Shown in pieces: positions 9,239-24,200 of a stretch of DNA of 64,000 nucleotides. Location: assembly GCF_949628215.1 (NCBI RefSeq), contig NC_134280.1, positions 8,009,795-8,073,794 on the forward strand, given 5' to 3'. The position numbers and the translations under genes were made by a program. Each line of letters starts with the position of its first letter. The stretch's first letter is position 1. The notes below the pieces were generated by a model. It made no database searches and was not told the DNA's origin. It saw only the letters and a list, made by a program, of their open reading frames with translations. This stretch comes from Phalacrocorax aristotelis (lineage: Eukaryota; Chordata; Aves; Suliformes; Phalacrocoracidae).

Positions 9239-12200
9239 GTAAAATCCTTATTGTATTGTGTGCTAAAAATGATTAGTTTTGGTAAACATAAATTAATTTT
9301 TACAAAGACTGTGCAATTCCAGCAGCTCTTAGGTGAGTTATATTACAGAAATTTTTCGTAAACTATAACGTGGTTTAAAATGAGGGGTTGTTTTGTTATT
9401 TCCCCAGAGGATGAAGAAATGCTTAATAATGCATTATGCAAAAGAGAATTGTAGTATCAAAGACCTCCACACATAAGAGGAGGTTGATATCAGGAGGACC
9501 ATTCTTTTTGTCATGTTAATAGAGATTCTTAGAATAAGTTAATTCACATTTGTTTCTTTAGTTCTTAATGGCATGGTAGAGCTGTTAGGAGAATGACTAA
9601 CAGATCTTGATGCATCTGTGTGATATTCTATTTTAAACTTGGTACAATTCTGACATGCAATCAGGGTGTTCTGGAACTCACTGAGCTGCAACAGCGGAGC
9701 AGAAGAAACCTTGCAGAGTGCTCAGTTGGCAAGTGCAGCAACGGGTAGAGCAGGCATTCAACAATTAAGTACCTGATAAATCAGAAAAATAGTTTATGCA
9801 GCAGCGGCTGGAAATATTTTGTGGAGTAAGAGCCTGTTACTGAGTTACAGGGGCAAAGAGGAGGGAAGGGAAATGCTATTTCCATGCTTATAAATTTTTA
9901 GAAAATTTAGGCAATTGCAATCTAAAGCCATGAAACTACTGTATGTTGCTCTTTTGGAAAGTAATGACATTTTAGAGGTCTGGCACACATTAAATTATTT
10001 CAGCTTAGGTTTAAAGAAGGACAAAGCTAGTTTCTGATCATTTCATTGTCTTGCTCAGAATAAAAGGCTTAAGTTTTAAGGGGGTTGCTTGCTAACGTTT
10101 GTGACTTTTTGCAGGAGAAAAGAATTGTGCATCTCTTTCCCTGTAGGGAAAAAATTGGAAAGGAAGTATTTATCGTCAGCTCTTACAACTATACGGAATT
10201 TTTGATCAATTAAAATTTTCTCTGAAGATTTTCACTTTAATTCTGTTCAGTTGGCTGAAAACCTTCAGCAATTATAACATTGCTGTCTTCGGGGAATGAA
10301 GCAAGCCATCTTTTTTTATGCTGACTAAGTAGCAGAGTAGAAAGATGACCCCAGCCATTAACGTGCAAGCCTGAGATTTAAAAAGCTTTCTGCTATGTTG
10401 ACATTAACTTCCCTGTGACCACTGGTCATATTAGGCAATTCCCTGCTGCCTAGTGTGTCTGAGAATAAATGCATGCAGTTTATAATGGATCACTAAGACT
10501 TTGATAGAATAGACAGCCAAGTGTACATTAGAATTTAATAAATCCAAAGCCCTTGGTTACCATATCTCAGTTGATCTGATTCTAATAGGGGGAAGTGAGG
10601 TTTATATAGTATGCAGCTGAAGTGCATTTTTATATAGGAATAGTGAAATAACAGAAGACATTAAATGTGTAAAGTTTCTTTAATGTTAATTAGTGTGGGC
10701 TAGTGGATATACTTGAAAGTAGCGTAATCTTTTGCAGGCAATTATATAATATAGAGGTTCCTCAGGAAGCAGCTTAACTGTAGGACTAGATAAATTTTAA
10801 TCAGATACTTCTTTCTTCTTTTTGTTTGAGAATTAACAATTGCCAGCAAGACGTATCCAAAAAGGTTTGGAATACCTAGGCTAATGACTCTTTTTAAAGG
10901 AGGGAATAACATTATTTTCATTAGAATTATGGGATTTATGTTGTTTTCTTTCCTTGAAACCCCTCATTAACAGAAGACTGTTGAGTAATATGGCACTGAC
11001 GGTTTTACTGTGGCATGCACATGAAAGTTTTTGTCATCATGATAGCAAGAAATCTCATTCCTTGGCATAGCAAATCCTATATGTTAGGTGGGTCAAATTG
11101 AGGAATTGTGCGCACACCTTCAGCCAGCCTCTATGTAAAGTAACATTTATTAAGTCAAACTTCCCTGAGGAATATTTTTTAAATCTGTCCCTTGCTCAGG
11201 CAGATCTAATTTTCTTTCTGTCCCAAAACGGAGAACAAGAGCCTCTGCTGCTTGTAGCTGAGTTTTCTTATTAGTTTGTCAGCCCTTGACTCACCCAAGT
11301 CTCTCCCTTTTGTGTACTCCATAATGATTTAAGCCTTCTTTCAGTATTCCCAGTGGTATATTTAGCAGGATGTGGTACTTTTCCATAAAAAGTGTCTTCT
11401 CTAGTTTTAAAAGTATATAAACATAGGACTTGAAGTAAGCAGTATGTGCATCTCGGCTGTTCTTTCTTCTCTCCCTCAGGCTACACATTCCCTTTGCAGT
11501 CATCACTTAATCTATGCTTTGCTGTAGTGGCAGGAAGCTGGTGTAGAGTAAGTGCTTTATCGGCTGAAGAGATTCAAGTAATATTATCGTAGGTTAGACA
11601 AGCACCCAGCCTGAAAAGGGTCTTATTAGAACAAACTTTTATTGCTCTCACGGAAGGGGCTGGGAGCAAGCTATTAATTCCATTGTCTTTTCCCAGAGCA
11701 TAAAATAAATATGCTGTTGTGATATGTGCTTTTGATTCATTAGTAAATGAATCAAAGGCTTTTTCAGCAGATGCTCCAAAGGCATTGTCTAGACTAAGAG
11801 AGACTGCCTAACATTCTTCTAGGAAGTAATACTTCTAGAGCCAAGACAACACTGTATAGCTCAACATATGCTAACATACCTTTTAGCTCACGGACATGCC
11901 TTAACGGTAAATAACGGCATGGCTGCTTATTCCTTACTAGAGATTATTTTTCAGAAGAGCTCTTGGGAATAGGTACCTTGTAATGGAAACAATGTTTGGT
12001 CTTTATTTATAACCTCAAACATTAATGTGCACAAAAGATGGGTGCACACACGTTCTGTCCTTGAAAACGATGTTATTTTTATGCTTTTCTCTCACAAAAA
12101 GTATGTTACTTTTAAAAACAGCATCAGTATGTATTTATTTTATTTATATGTGCTTTAAACTGTCTTTTAAATAGAAATCAACAAACTTACCCCTTCCAAG

Positions 12201-15200
12201 AACATAAACTGTTACCAATGAGCTCAGGAAGTATTTTGGGTTGATAGGGTCAGTTGTCTGTATGCTTTTGGGAGGTGGAGGTAAGCAGTTCTCTCTGCTC
12301 TTTGCTAGTTATTAGCCATAGTTTGGGCAGATATGGACAAATCCCCATATATCTGAGAGCTCAGAGTAACATAATCGTGAGTGAAGAGGCATAAGCAAAA
12401 ACCTTAAAGTAAAGGTGTCATCTTGCTTATTGGGTTTAGTTGTACTGAGCAACAGAGTGTAATTTTCAAGCCTATTTTATTCTTCCATGTAAAATCTATG
12501 AAGTATGCTGCAGGAGGCTGACCTGAGAACAAAGGCCTGAACAATACTGAGAAGTCACCAGCCAATGGTCAGGTGTTAGTGTAGAGGGAGTAGCAGTGTT
12601 GAAGCACAATACTCTGGAAAAAGCAGTAGACGTTTGGGCAAAATATCCAAGATGCAGAGATATGTGGGCAAATGGCTTGATTGTACTTACAAAGATTGTA
12701 TTGATTGTATTCAATCTCTTTTGAGACCACATCTCATTTTGGATATTAACTATATTTGTTGTTACTGTTCACTAACATAGTATGTGGAAATTCAGAGTCT
12801 CTTTCTACCGTCTACTCTTTTTTTATATCCTCTCTTTATAGGTGTGTGACGTCTGTCTCGTATTACAAACAATTTGCTCACCTGAATATATTGTAAAAGT
12901 CAGAGGCACGCTATTGTTTGAAAGTTAGATCTCTTCCTACTGAGTAACATGTACAAACCATACTACTAAATTCTTTATCAAGTTTTATAATAAAAACTGT
13001 CAGTGTGTGATTTGCAAACAGTTATTTAGCATTGCTTGCCTTCTTGATGGTATCTGAAAAAGATGCCTTCAGACACACAGATACTTATTTTATTTTTTAG
13101 AGATGTTGGCAGAACAATTTGTTTAAGCTATCTTGCTTGTGGATGCCGAAGAGGACTTGGAGATATTTACCACTCATGAAATAAGCTTTTCCATTATAAT
13201 TGTATGCTCAAACTGTTTTACTGGTGTAACCTAGTTTCCTGTTGTGTTTTCTTCTCACTTTCTTATACAAGGTTCAAGTCCATTAATATTGTAACTTCTA
13301 TTTTCTGGCAGAAAAAAAAAAAAGTTTTTTTTAAATTTATATAAGTATTGAAATGCTTATCAGTACATTTACCAGTATCTGTATTTTATTCCAGTATTGA
13401 TTTATAGATTATTTTTGCTTTTTAATAGTACCTTTATAAGTTTTAGAGGTAATACATTAAATTCTATGTTCTGGAGCATGTGATTTTTAGTTTCACACAT
13501 ATGCTGGCTTAAGATTGCTTACTGAGTATAGACATGGTAAGAAAGTGGTAAATGACAATGAAATGGATGGCAGTGACATGATATACAGAGTTTGTATCTG
13601 GCATTAAGAGGTGTCAGCTTTAATGAAAGGGTATTTTTTGTTAGGCAGGCATTTTCTAGAGTAAGAAAAAGTTGCATAGTTTTTAATGTTGTTTTGGATA
13701 GTAGGCTACAGAGAATCATCATGATAGTGAGATCATTAAAGAATGGAATGCAAGTGTCCCCCCTTATAATAATGAATCAGTTGGTTGCACTTCAAAATAG
13801 TACTTTTTTTTTTTTTTTTTCTACTGACTGTGTCTCTGATCTCTAGCAAGTAACACAGGAGAAATGCATAGTTAATTCTTTGTTAATTAAAGCAGATTTT
13901 TATTTCAAAGACTTTGAGTCTTCACAGAAATTAATTTCAGCATCCCTCTTCAAAGTAGACCAGAAAAACAGAGGCTCACTTCAAAATTTCCTCAAAGCTG
14001 ATGAACGCAGCTAAAAGGTTCTAGCTCCAGTTTCTCGCTGGAAAGGTAGAGTGTATACAGTCTGCGGAGATTTTAGTAGTTGAACCATAGAAAATATAGC
14101 TCTTGAGCAGGAAGCAAATAGAAATATTTAGAGTTCCCAGGCACAGTATATTCCTTTGTAGGGCCAGGAATTTCTGATGTAAGTCATGTTTAAATTCTTG
14201 GGCAAATTTATACACAAATGTCTTTAACTTTCTAGGATGGTAGTAGGAAAGAGTGATGAGAACGCACAGAAACTGAGTCTAGATATCTGCATCACCTTAG
14301 ATTAACATTTTTTTCCCCCTCTTTAAAATCAAAATTCTGAAGTTCTCAGAAATCCTTATTCTTAATATGCTTTGTTGTATGTCATTCAACCTTGCTAAGC
14401 ATAAAAAAACCCACCCTATATTCTGCATGTCCGGTGTATTGGGTGGGGGTGGAAATGTGTCTTTTTAATAGAATTTTTTAGACCTTGTGGAAGAGATTAA
14501 GCTTTCTTTGACTAGACTCTGAACTAGATAGGCTGAATCAAGTGAATTCTTCGGTATTAGTCATTGAATAGTATGAAAGGTATTTCCATTTGAGTTGAGT
14601 GCCTAAGGGGGTTATATTTCTAGCATTTGGAAGCTGCTAAGAGAAAATATGTTCAATCTATGTTTGCTTCCATGCACATTCTAGTTTGTGCTAGAACAGT
14701 AGGTCCTTTTCTCTTACATTTTTGTTTAACTGTTTTTCCATTTCACTCTTATTTATGCCATTTTTACTAGTTCTGGGTTTTGTGTTATCTATTAATCTTT
14801 CTTTTTCCTTCTCTGTAATGCCACTGTTGCTTTCTATCTAGTAGTGCCTTTTTAAGTTACAAGAGCTTTTGTTTTGCTTTGCTTTTATCTTTACTATTTT
14901 TTATCCATGATTACTGATTGATTTGATTTTTCAGTGTATTTCTTTTCTAAAGTTTCTTACCTTTAGTAGTACCTATGAATAAGAAAATTTCAGAGAAGAA
15001 AATACATTTTTCTTCCGTTTCCGTTTTGAAACACTAGGCCTAGATGCATGTTTATATATCTGTTACTGTCTATGTCTAGTTTTTCTGTCCTTTGTTTGAA
15101 AGGTCATAGGTTGCTGCAAGTCTATGTTGTGATTAAATGCAAGACCAACTGCTTTTTAAGATTGTCTAAAATCATCTCTCTGTTTTTTTCAGAATCAGCT

Positions 15201-18200
15201 ACATGGTTTAAAGGAACACTTAAAAATATTTTACAGGCTACTGTTGGATTGTCCCCCAGTATTATTTCTCAGTATATCTCTTCTGGGAGATGTGGCATCT
15301 TATTTTCAGTTGAATTTTTTTTTACTGTTTTCACTTCTGTTATAGGTCCTCACAGAACTGCAGTCCATTAGTTTACTTAATGTCCTAGTTTAACTTAAGC
15401 AAGTAGCATAAATCTTCGTTTATGTACTGAAGATATTAACCACTAATTTCTAAAGGCAGAGAAATGTAACAGAAATGGTTGACATGGAGAGTTCATGTTT
15501 TATGGAGCTATAGTTATTTGATAATTATCAGTATATTGGTTTTGACTTCAGTTATGGAAAACATTTATAAGAAGAGTTTTTCTTCAAGCTTTATTCATAT
15601 TGGGCCATTTTGTTTTGAATAAGTTGCTGAATATCTTAGTGAGCATTCTGACTATTTCCTTGTAAGCACATAATAACTATCTATCGTTCTTGTATGCTAC
15701 AGATAAGGGTGTAGAACTGTTCTAAGTACCAAACAGAATATCCTTTAATGACTCCAGATGTTGTAGTATCACTGTTGTTGTGAGACTGGAGTTAATCTGA
15801 ATTCCTGTTATCAAACTTGTGACTAATTTGATCTTAAGATGGAGAGTTCAGAATTTAACATAAAGAAAAATTAAAAACTAGACAAGATGAAGTTAATCAT
15901 AGCCTCTTTCAGGAGATCTACTTATTCTCTCTTGTTTTGTCACACTGACTTTGATAGATGCCTAATTAATTAAATCTGCATGTTAGAAAGTGAAATTCCA
16001 TTCACATTTAGGTTTTTAGGGGTTTTTTTTGTTTTTTAGTCATGTCTAGGAATATTTCTCTGTTTAATTTTTATTTTAATTTGTACTTGGTGATTTGAAG
16101 CATGAAGTGCCATCAACAAGCGTGTCCATTGGTTGTAGTCCTTCAGATCACAGAGAACTGGGTATAAAAATAATTAACTCTTTAATGTGATTTCTGTGTC
16201 TATTCTCAGTAGATTATGGTTAGATAGTCAGAAGGAGGTGTTTGAAACAAGGCATAAGTCTCTTGCTAGTGTGAGAAAGAAATCTTTTATTCCAACATGT
16301 TCAGCAATTCATTTTAGATATATGAAATTATTATAATTTTGTGATAAATCTGAGTCCTTAAACCCTGCATCATAATCGATGAACATATGTTTCCAGTCTT
16401 AGAAAATAAAGGTGAAAAGTAATCCTTGGGTAAGAAGAATGGAATGGCTATTTAATGAATATGGATGGATGGAGGTGATCACACAGTTATTTTGATACAT
16501 TTCAGCAATTAAATATGGAGTAGCTCTGTGAGTACTGTGTTTTTAGAGAACTGTTTCTTTTTTTAAAGTCATTGGTTTGTAATGTTTCAGAGTATATTTC
16601 ACATCTGAGAAGTGCCAAAGGGGAAAGAGATGACTAAATGAAGATGCTAGCTCACAGAATAAGGTTCAGATGCAGGAAGTATGAATGAGAGATTGAGCCA
16701 AATGCTGCAGAGCCTTCATGGCCAGGGAGGCTTGTTTGGAAGTGATGCTGGAGGAACTGGGAAGCAATTCAAATGGAACAAAAAAACCGCATTGTCAGTA
16801 AGCGAATGTAGAATGTCTATCAGGAGAGGAACTGGGTGAGGTTTAAAAAATATATATTTCAGAACCGTAAAAAGCAATGGTAGTAACCTGAGAAATCACC
16901 TGGGCTTAAATATGGACTTTTAGTAGTAGGAAAAGAGAAGAAAATACAGATTTTGAGAAATGCAGAGCACAATTTGTTAGAATGGAAGAGAAGAACCAAG
17001 TGATATGAAGACTACAAGTGTAGGTAGTAGGTTGTCAACAGCGATGGAGAGAGGGGAAAATTAGTTTAGTGTCAGCTGTATGCAATGCAAGTTTGCAGCG
17101 GGAGAATCCACGATGAAAAAATGGTGTGTTTAGCTGGAAGCACCAGGGAGAGGGCAGAATGAAAGTGATCGGCTTTGAGTTTGTGAGACAAGCTGCTCTA
17201 ATGCGAGTGAGAAAAAGTCAGGTCTTAAACAAGTATGAGTCAAATTCTGACTGACTTAATGGCAGTTGGAAGGATAGGAAGAGTGTTGGAGAAAAGCATG
17301 ACAGCACAACCCTTCTCCTCTACACTCTTCTAGAGAATCATTAACACTGCAGATGTGGCAATTTAGTACATCTTACATTAGATTGAGGGTTGGTTTTTTT
17401 TTATTATTTGGGGTTTTTTTTAAATACCTAGCGTACTTCAAGAGCAAGGATATAATCTAGCTTAAATCTTCTGGAGCTCTATTTTTGGTGAAACAACCTT
17501 GATTATTTTTGCAAGGAAGTCAGCTCTCTTTGTTCTAGTTTTAGGACTGTGTGCTGTGATTACTGACACACAAACGTAATGGTTGCTTGCGCAGTCTTAT
17601 ATAAAAATGTACTAAGTTCAGATTCCTTAAATAACCCTTGGTTAAGATGTTAGTGCTAAAGTGTTGGCTTGTGAGTAGGAGGTAAATTATACGTTGTAGC
17701 GTTATATAAAACTGACTCACATGAGTAGGTGAGAATCCCAAGAATATCAGGACACCCACACTAGTGAAAGAAAGATGCGAGCTTCCTCTGTACAACATGT
17801 TCCAAAGACTGCATTAACAAAAACAGCTTTAATTTATTTGAGTAGTAACAAAATTTTTCAGTGGTTTAAGAAATAAAGTGCTACTGCTTTGACTGTTTGT
17901 CTTGGAAAATGCATTTCAAAGTGAAGGAATTTGTTCTGAAGAAGTTACCTGTGGTTTTGTTTTTTTTTTCCTGGATAAATAGCTGTTGAAAATTAATCAA
18001 AAAGTTAAATTATCCCTACAAGCAAGCAACAGTTGTATTGGATTGCTATACCCCTTCAGCTTTTAATCCTCCATGTAAGGAAGCAGAACTCTCTGGTTTA
18101 GAGAGGATATTATTGCAAAATATTTCTGTAGTTACAAGAAACCTCTACCACTGCCTGTATTACTTAATAGGATTCTTGGTTATACAGACCTTGGATACAT

Positions 18201-21200
18201 GCCAGCATGTTGTTAATCGGCATTCTTGCAAGAGCAAAGTTCAAAATTAGATTTTTTTTGTCTTTGCAAAGATACCTTGCTAAAGTAGCCAGAATTAATA
18301 GAAGAAACTTGAACTGTATCATTTGCTTGATTACTATTGCTAACATGTCAAAAAGGGTGACCTGAATGTAACCCAGACACAGAAATAGAAATCACTTTCA
18401 TTTAAACACTTTTTTCCTTCACTGAAACTTATCTTTTATGACACTTCTAGTATTAACTTCTTTCTGATGTAGACTATTTCGTGTGGCTGTATGACATATG
18501 CCACATGAGCTTAGCCTCAGTTTCCTTCTCCTTCTCCAATCAACTCATCTGCATAAATTTTTAAAGATCTGCTTCTCCTTCTGCTTTGCAAAGATGGTTC
18601 CAATATTCTTTACATCAACACAATCGGGAGCTCTTTCTGTGCTCTTTGAGGTTTGAAAAATTATGCTTTCTGACCTTCCTGACCAGAGCTTTCATAGGGC
18701 TAGCTTTTGGGTTTCTTCCTGAGTTCTTTCACCTGTTTTTTTGCTAACTTCTGGTTTCTCTCCAAGGTTTGCTGTAGTAAGAACCTGCAAGTGCACCTTT
18801 GCTTGGTGCTTGATACCTTTACAAGACTGTTCTGATAGTGCGTGCTAACTCATGAATATCTGGTTCTGGGGTTCTGACTCGTCCAGCTTTATGTGGTCCC
18901 AGCTTTATGTGGTTTAGGTGATTCTTTGCATTTAGAAGAAAGCTTCACAGTGATGGGTTTTGTGTATAACCTCAGATGCTTGCATTTGTTCTCTTGTGTG
19001 GAGTTCAACAATAAGGTTTTTGGACCTATGTGCACCTGAGGTGAACCAACACAGCAGACTTCTTGCTCTCTTCTCTGCATGCATATTCACTTACCAGGAT
19101 ACATTCTCGCACAAAGCTTCCTGGCTTGCTCTTTGTGTTTGCATTTTAATGGAAAATGTAGTTTTATTTTAAAGCTAATACATCTCAAAATGAAAGGGTT
19201 GTTAAGTCCTAGTGGAGACTAGACTATGTGGTTACCTTCTATTTATGAAAGGTACTATTGTGTCCAAAGCCCACTGCTAACCTTACAACTACAAACGGGT
19301 TATGAACAGTAAGAAGCCTGTAGCAGCATGTGCAATGCATCCCAATGAGATTCTGATGCTTTCTGTTACGAAGAAATAGCAGATTTCCTTGATAAATGGA
19401 CAGAGATTTAAATGCTAGCCACAGGATTCACTATGAAGAAGGGAAACGTTTACAAATGAAATGGGAAAGCATCTGAAAGAATTTGCCATTGACTGTGTTG
19501 CTTTTTGTACGGTTGGACTTTGCTACTGGGAGTAAGTGTAACTGAGACATCTACAGTGAATTTTTTTTTTCCTGCTTTTCTGAAACTTTTGACCATGTGG
19601 GCTGAGCTTATAACAGGATATGAAACTGCGTATCATAGCTCTGATTTATATTCTTGGATAGAGCTATTATTAAGGTGTCATATGAACAGATGGGATATGA
19701 ATGATGAAGCTCAGATTGGGTAACTACCAGTTGAGAGGAAATGACTAATTGAACTTTAGAGAACAAGAAGTCTGTCTTCTTGCAGTCAAAACACGTGAAA
19801 CAAAAATACATATTTGTCCCTTCAGTGTAGCTGAAGATCTGTTTCTTCTGCTTTGACAGCATGGAACCTTTATGTTCATGTTGGCAGTAATATAGAACAT
19901 ACTGAAGTTTGTTTTAAGTAGAGGTTGCATATTTTTAAGATTATGTAAAGCAAAATCTGAAGTATTGCTTTTTAACAGCCTAATGCAACTATTAGGTATC
20001 TTATGAGTTCTGTGTGATCTGGGCTATAATGATAGGGAAGTTCTTTACATTTCAAACCTAGTTGTTTTGATTATAAACTGGGAATAGTTGATTATTTCCT
20101 TCTCAGTAATATAAGCTGCTTTTCACTGCACTAGAATCTAATGAAAAAATTTTGACTTCTCATACTTTGTAAGTACATTAAGCAGGCATCTTTAAGGTTC
20201 TTATTCTCAAACTGTGAAAACTACAGAGGATGAATACTCTAAAATGCATTAAATCCTAAAATAATTTAATATCCTCAATTTCCACTTACATTAACTTCTA
20301 CCTGTATCATAAACTTATCTTGTGTATCATGTCAAAACGTTTATCAAGTGTAAGTGTCAATACTGTTAATTAATTGGCAATCAGCAATATTAAAACTAGC
20401 ACTTCAGGAATTTGTCTATGAGCAGTGTGGCTCAAAGCAGTGATTCATGTTGCTAACTGTATCATAACAGAGTGCTTAACACATTCAGATACTCTAACTG
20501 GAGCTTTAGAAACAATTTTGTGCACCTGATTCATATCAGTCTGTGATATGTCTAGTCGAATGTTTAAATGACTAAAATGAATGTATAGGTTGCAAGTATA
20601 GGAAGAAAATCCCAAACTAATTATGACAAAGCTATTTCATCATTGGGTGAGGGAAGAGAATGAATACTTAAGTAAATAGCAAAATATCACTACAGATATA
20701 TAACTTCTAAGCATATGGGTGTTTCTGTGGAATGTCTATTGTATTGGCACTGCAGAAACAAGAAAGATAAAACTGTGTTGATCACTATACCGTTATTATC
20801 TTTTAAGAGTGGTTATGTTACGGATAAAAAGTTGGCAGTTACTTCCATTCATTTACCAGCAAAAATATGATGAGTTTCTATAACTATTTAAAAGCCAGCA
20901 ACTTTGTCGCTGCTACATAAGAAGTTGCACTTCAGATGTATTAAGTGGAAGTTAATAGACCTGAAAACAGAAGATACTCTATAGCAGCAAAGATTCTATG
21001 ACCACAGCCTGATAACGAGCACGAAAAGGAAAACAGAACAACCTCTTATTCTTTGGCAGACACTCAAGTCATCAAAGTTTACGTGGCTACAGTTCACTCC
21101 AATTAAAGAAATATAATTTTATGGAAAAAACATGTGTTCCCGTGGTTGACATTTTAAAAATTTTTTATTTTAATTGCTATTTAGCTTCTAATTGCCAGAA

Positions 21201-24200
21201 CAATTTGTAAATCCACCTGAAATTCTTCATTTTAGCTTTTTTTCCTGAAAAAAAGAGTGAGGGTCCAAATAGTTAATTCACATGTGCCAAAGAACAGTGC
21301 AGTAGGATCTTATGTATTCTCACTTTGATGTCTGTGTGTCTGAACTGGCATAATTAACATTTCATTATTTATGCAATTCTACTAAAATATAAGTTGATAT
21401 GCTGAGATATACTGTATTTGTCAGCACAAGTTGGCAAGGAACATTTGTATTCCTGTCCTTTTTACCACATTTCCTTACTACCAGATGCTACTTGGATGCA
21501 ATAAATTCAGTTATTGCTATATTTGTACATTTGATCTGACATCCTTATATTAAATATACTATATTGTTGAAGAAGGTCTTTGGTTTATTCTTGAGATGTC
21601 TCTGCTCTGTAGCTGGTTGTTATAGTCTGACTCATTTTCTGCATTTGTATAAGGAGTTTAAAAAACCCTGTAACACTAGGTTGTTGTGCACTCCAATTGT
21701 TTTCAGGCTTCAAACTGTTTTTAAAAGACCTGATTAATATACTGAAAGGAGTTGGTCTCTGAAAGAATCTGCAAAAAGAAAGACTTGTTTTGTAAACTTC
21801 ACTTCAGGCAATTCAAAATGAGTATTGAATGAAAAAAAAATCAGTCTTTGAAGTGGGCAAAACCCAACATTATTTTAAAATTAGAGTAGTGTATTAGTTG
21901 TCTGCAAATAAATGTCTTTGCCCAGCCACAGATGACAGGCATTAAGGCCCCACAATCATGAGTTGCCAGTAAAAATAATTCTCTTCCTGCCTTTTTTCCT
22001 TTGTAAATCTGTGCAGACTTGGGAGGTTTGTTTTGTGATGTTGTCTTCCTTTGCTATCATTGCTCCATCCCTAACAATTTGGAGGGGGAGAGTGGTTACA
22101 AAGCATTGCAAGTAGATAGTTTGTTACTTATAAAAAATTATGTTATATAAGATAAAAAAGAATTCAAAATAGAAGTTAGTTGAAAGGAACTGATGAAATT
22201 GGTAGGCATGAAATTTACACTGGCAGATGGAGCGAGCAAACAGCAGTATACTGTGTTTCTCAGAATTATCGAGCATTCATCTTGCACACCGTGTCTGAAA
22301 AGTGCCAGTGTACATTTTCTGGTGAGATTTCTGTTTTGACCACAGAAATGTCCATTTTGGCCCTATGGCAAGGTGCGTGTTATTAGACATAATGACAGCT
22401 CTAATTTGATGGTGCTGCTACAAGCATTAATCATTAGTGTAAAGTGGCTGGGTTTTGTGCAGAAGACTTATGTTGTGGTTTTGGGTAGCTACACTAACTT
22501 CAGACTACCTGCCACTAAAAAAGCAGTTTTGTATTACTTTAGAAGATTTTCGGTATCAAAATAAAGAATGTTTATATTGTGGTGTGTTAAATTTTATTAT
22601 AGACATAAAGACCTGGAAGATATTTTCTGATTTTTCATGGAAGGAATGCTGCATTTGAGTTACATGGTCCAGTGCGTATCTAGTTATGTGGCATAGGAGG
22701 AGAAGTTTCAGCTTCCTTAGAAGATGCAGTGGCTGGGAACAGACTGTGAAGAAGAATCCATCCAGAGCAATTCATCAAGGCTAGTTTGCGTCCATGAGTG
22801 AAAGCTATTGGGGATAGTAAGTGAAAAGCACAAGGCGGAAGGATAGGGGGAAAACAAGCAGTGGCCTGTGAAATTTATTCCCTTCCAGACGTTGAAGTAT
22901 TTCATCATTTATGAGACTTGGAACTTTTTTCTGTCAGTAAACATTTATGAATTCTCAGATGAAGTGATTGACTGTATAGAGCTATCAGTCTATTGCTGTC
23001 ACTTAGTTCAACCAACAGCATTCACTGCTGTATTTCTCAATCAATGGTTCGACTAAGCCTGTGCCCTCTGTGTGGCATTATGATACTGACTGGTGGGAGT
23101 TATTCTTCCAGGTTTTTTTTTACGACAATTTAGAAAGTTATACAATGCTTTAAAAACTTCCCAGTTCACTTAGCAGCTGGAGAATTCATCTAATTGCCAG
23201 TTACTTAACTGCAGCCCAAGCAGGTATTGCTATCAAACTTGAAGTTGCAGAAATTCACACTTTGCCTGTTTCAGATCTCGCCTTGGAAGTCCTGGCATTG
23301 ATTTTGGTCAGAAGATACTTAGTAAATCTGTACCTTCATGCAGTCCAGGGTTGCTATAGGAGAAAAGGGAACTGTAATAGGTTGTCTCCTCATCTCTTTC
23401 TTGTCTTCAGAGTTTTTGCTTGGACTTTTGCCTTCCGCTGAATTTGTTAGTGTGTATGAATTTATGTGTTTTATCTACTAATTAGCAGAGGTATGGCAGC
23501 TCTTGTAATTCTTTAGATAATGCTTCTGAATTGAATGGGCTTGTTAGTTAGGCTTGGGGTTTTTTTGTTTGTTTTTGTGGGTTTTTTTCCAAGCTTGTAA
23601 AAGTTTGTAAAGTCGTGGAGGTAAAACTGTGAAATAGCTGAGAGCTTAGTTTGTGAAGTAGCTGAGGGTACACACTTGGAAAATTGCAGCATTATCGATT
23701 TAATGGTGTAACTAAATGTCCATCAAATGATTTCTTTTGTCCTTCACCCAGTCTCAAAGATTTGATGAAGAAGCTTGCATGGGCTGGAAACTTTTAAGTT
23801 CCCTAGGCCCTACCTGAGTTGAGTGTATGTACTAAACCACTGAAATAAACTAAATAGCTTAAAATAGGTATAAGGAATTCCTATCAACGATTAAATTTAA
23901 AGTTTAGAAAATTTAAATATGCTGAACAGAATTTAATAGTTTGGACTGGGCTCGTGGAGTTGTGGTTGTCTTTACGTGGAGTAGCATTAACTAAGTGACT
24001 CCAAAATAGGGAAAAAATGAAGTTCATTTTCTAATACTTTAGCTAGTACAATTGGTGGGGGAGAGGGAATGTCTGTTTCTATTTCAAAACAAATGTGACA
24101 GCTCTGGAAAGCAGTTTTTAAAAATCAGTCTGACATATAAATAATCCTTAATTATGAAGCAGCAAAAACATCACTGTTTCTGAAAGACAAAAAAAAAATT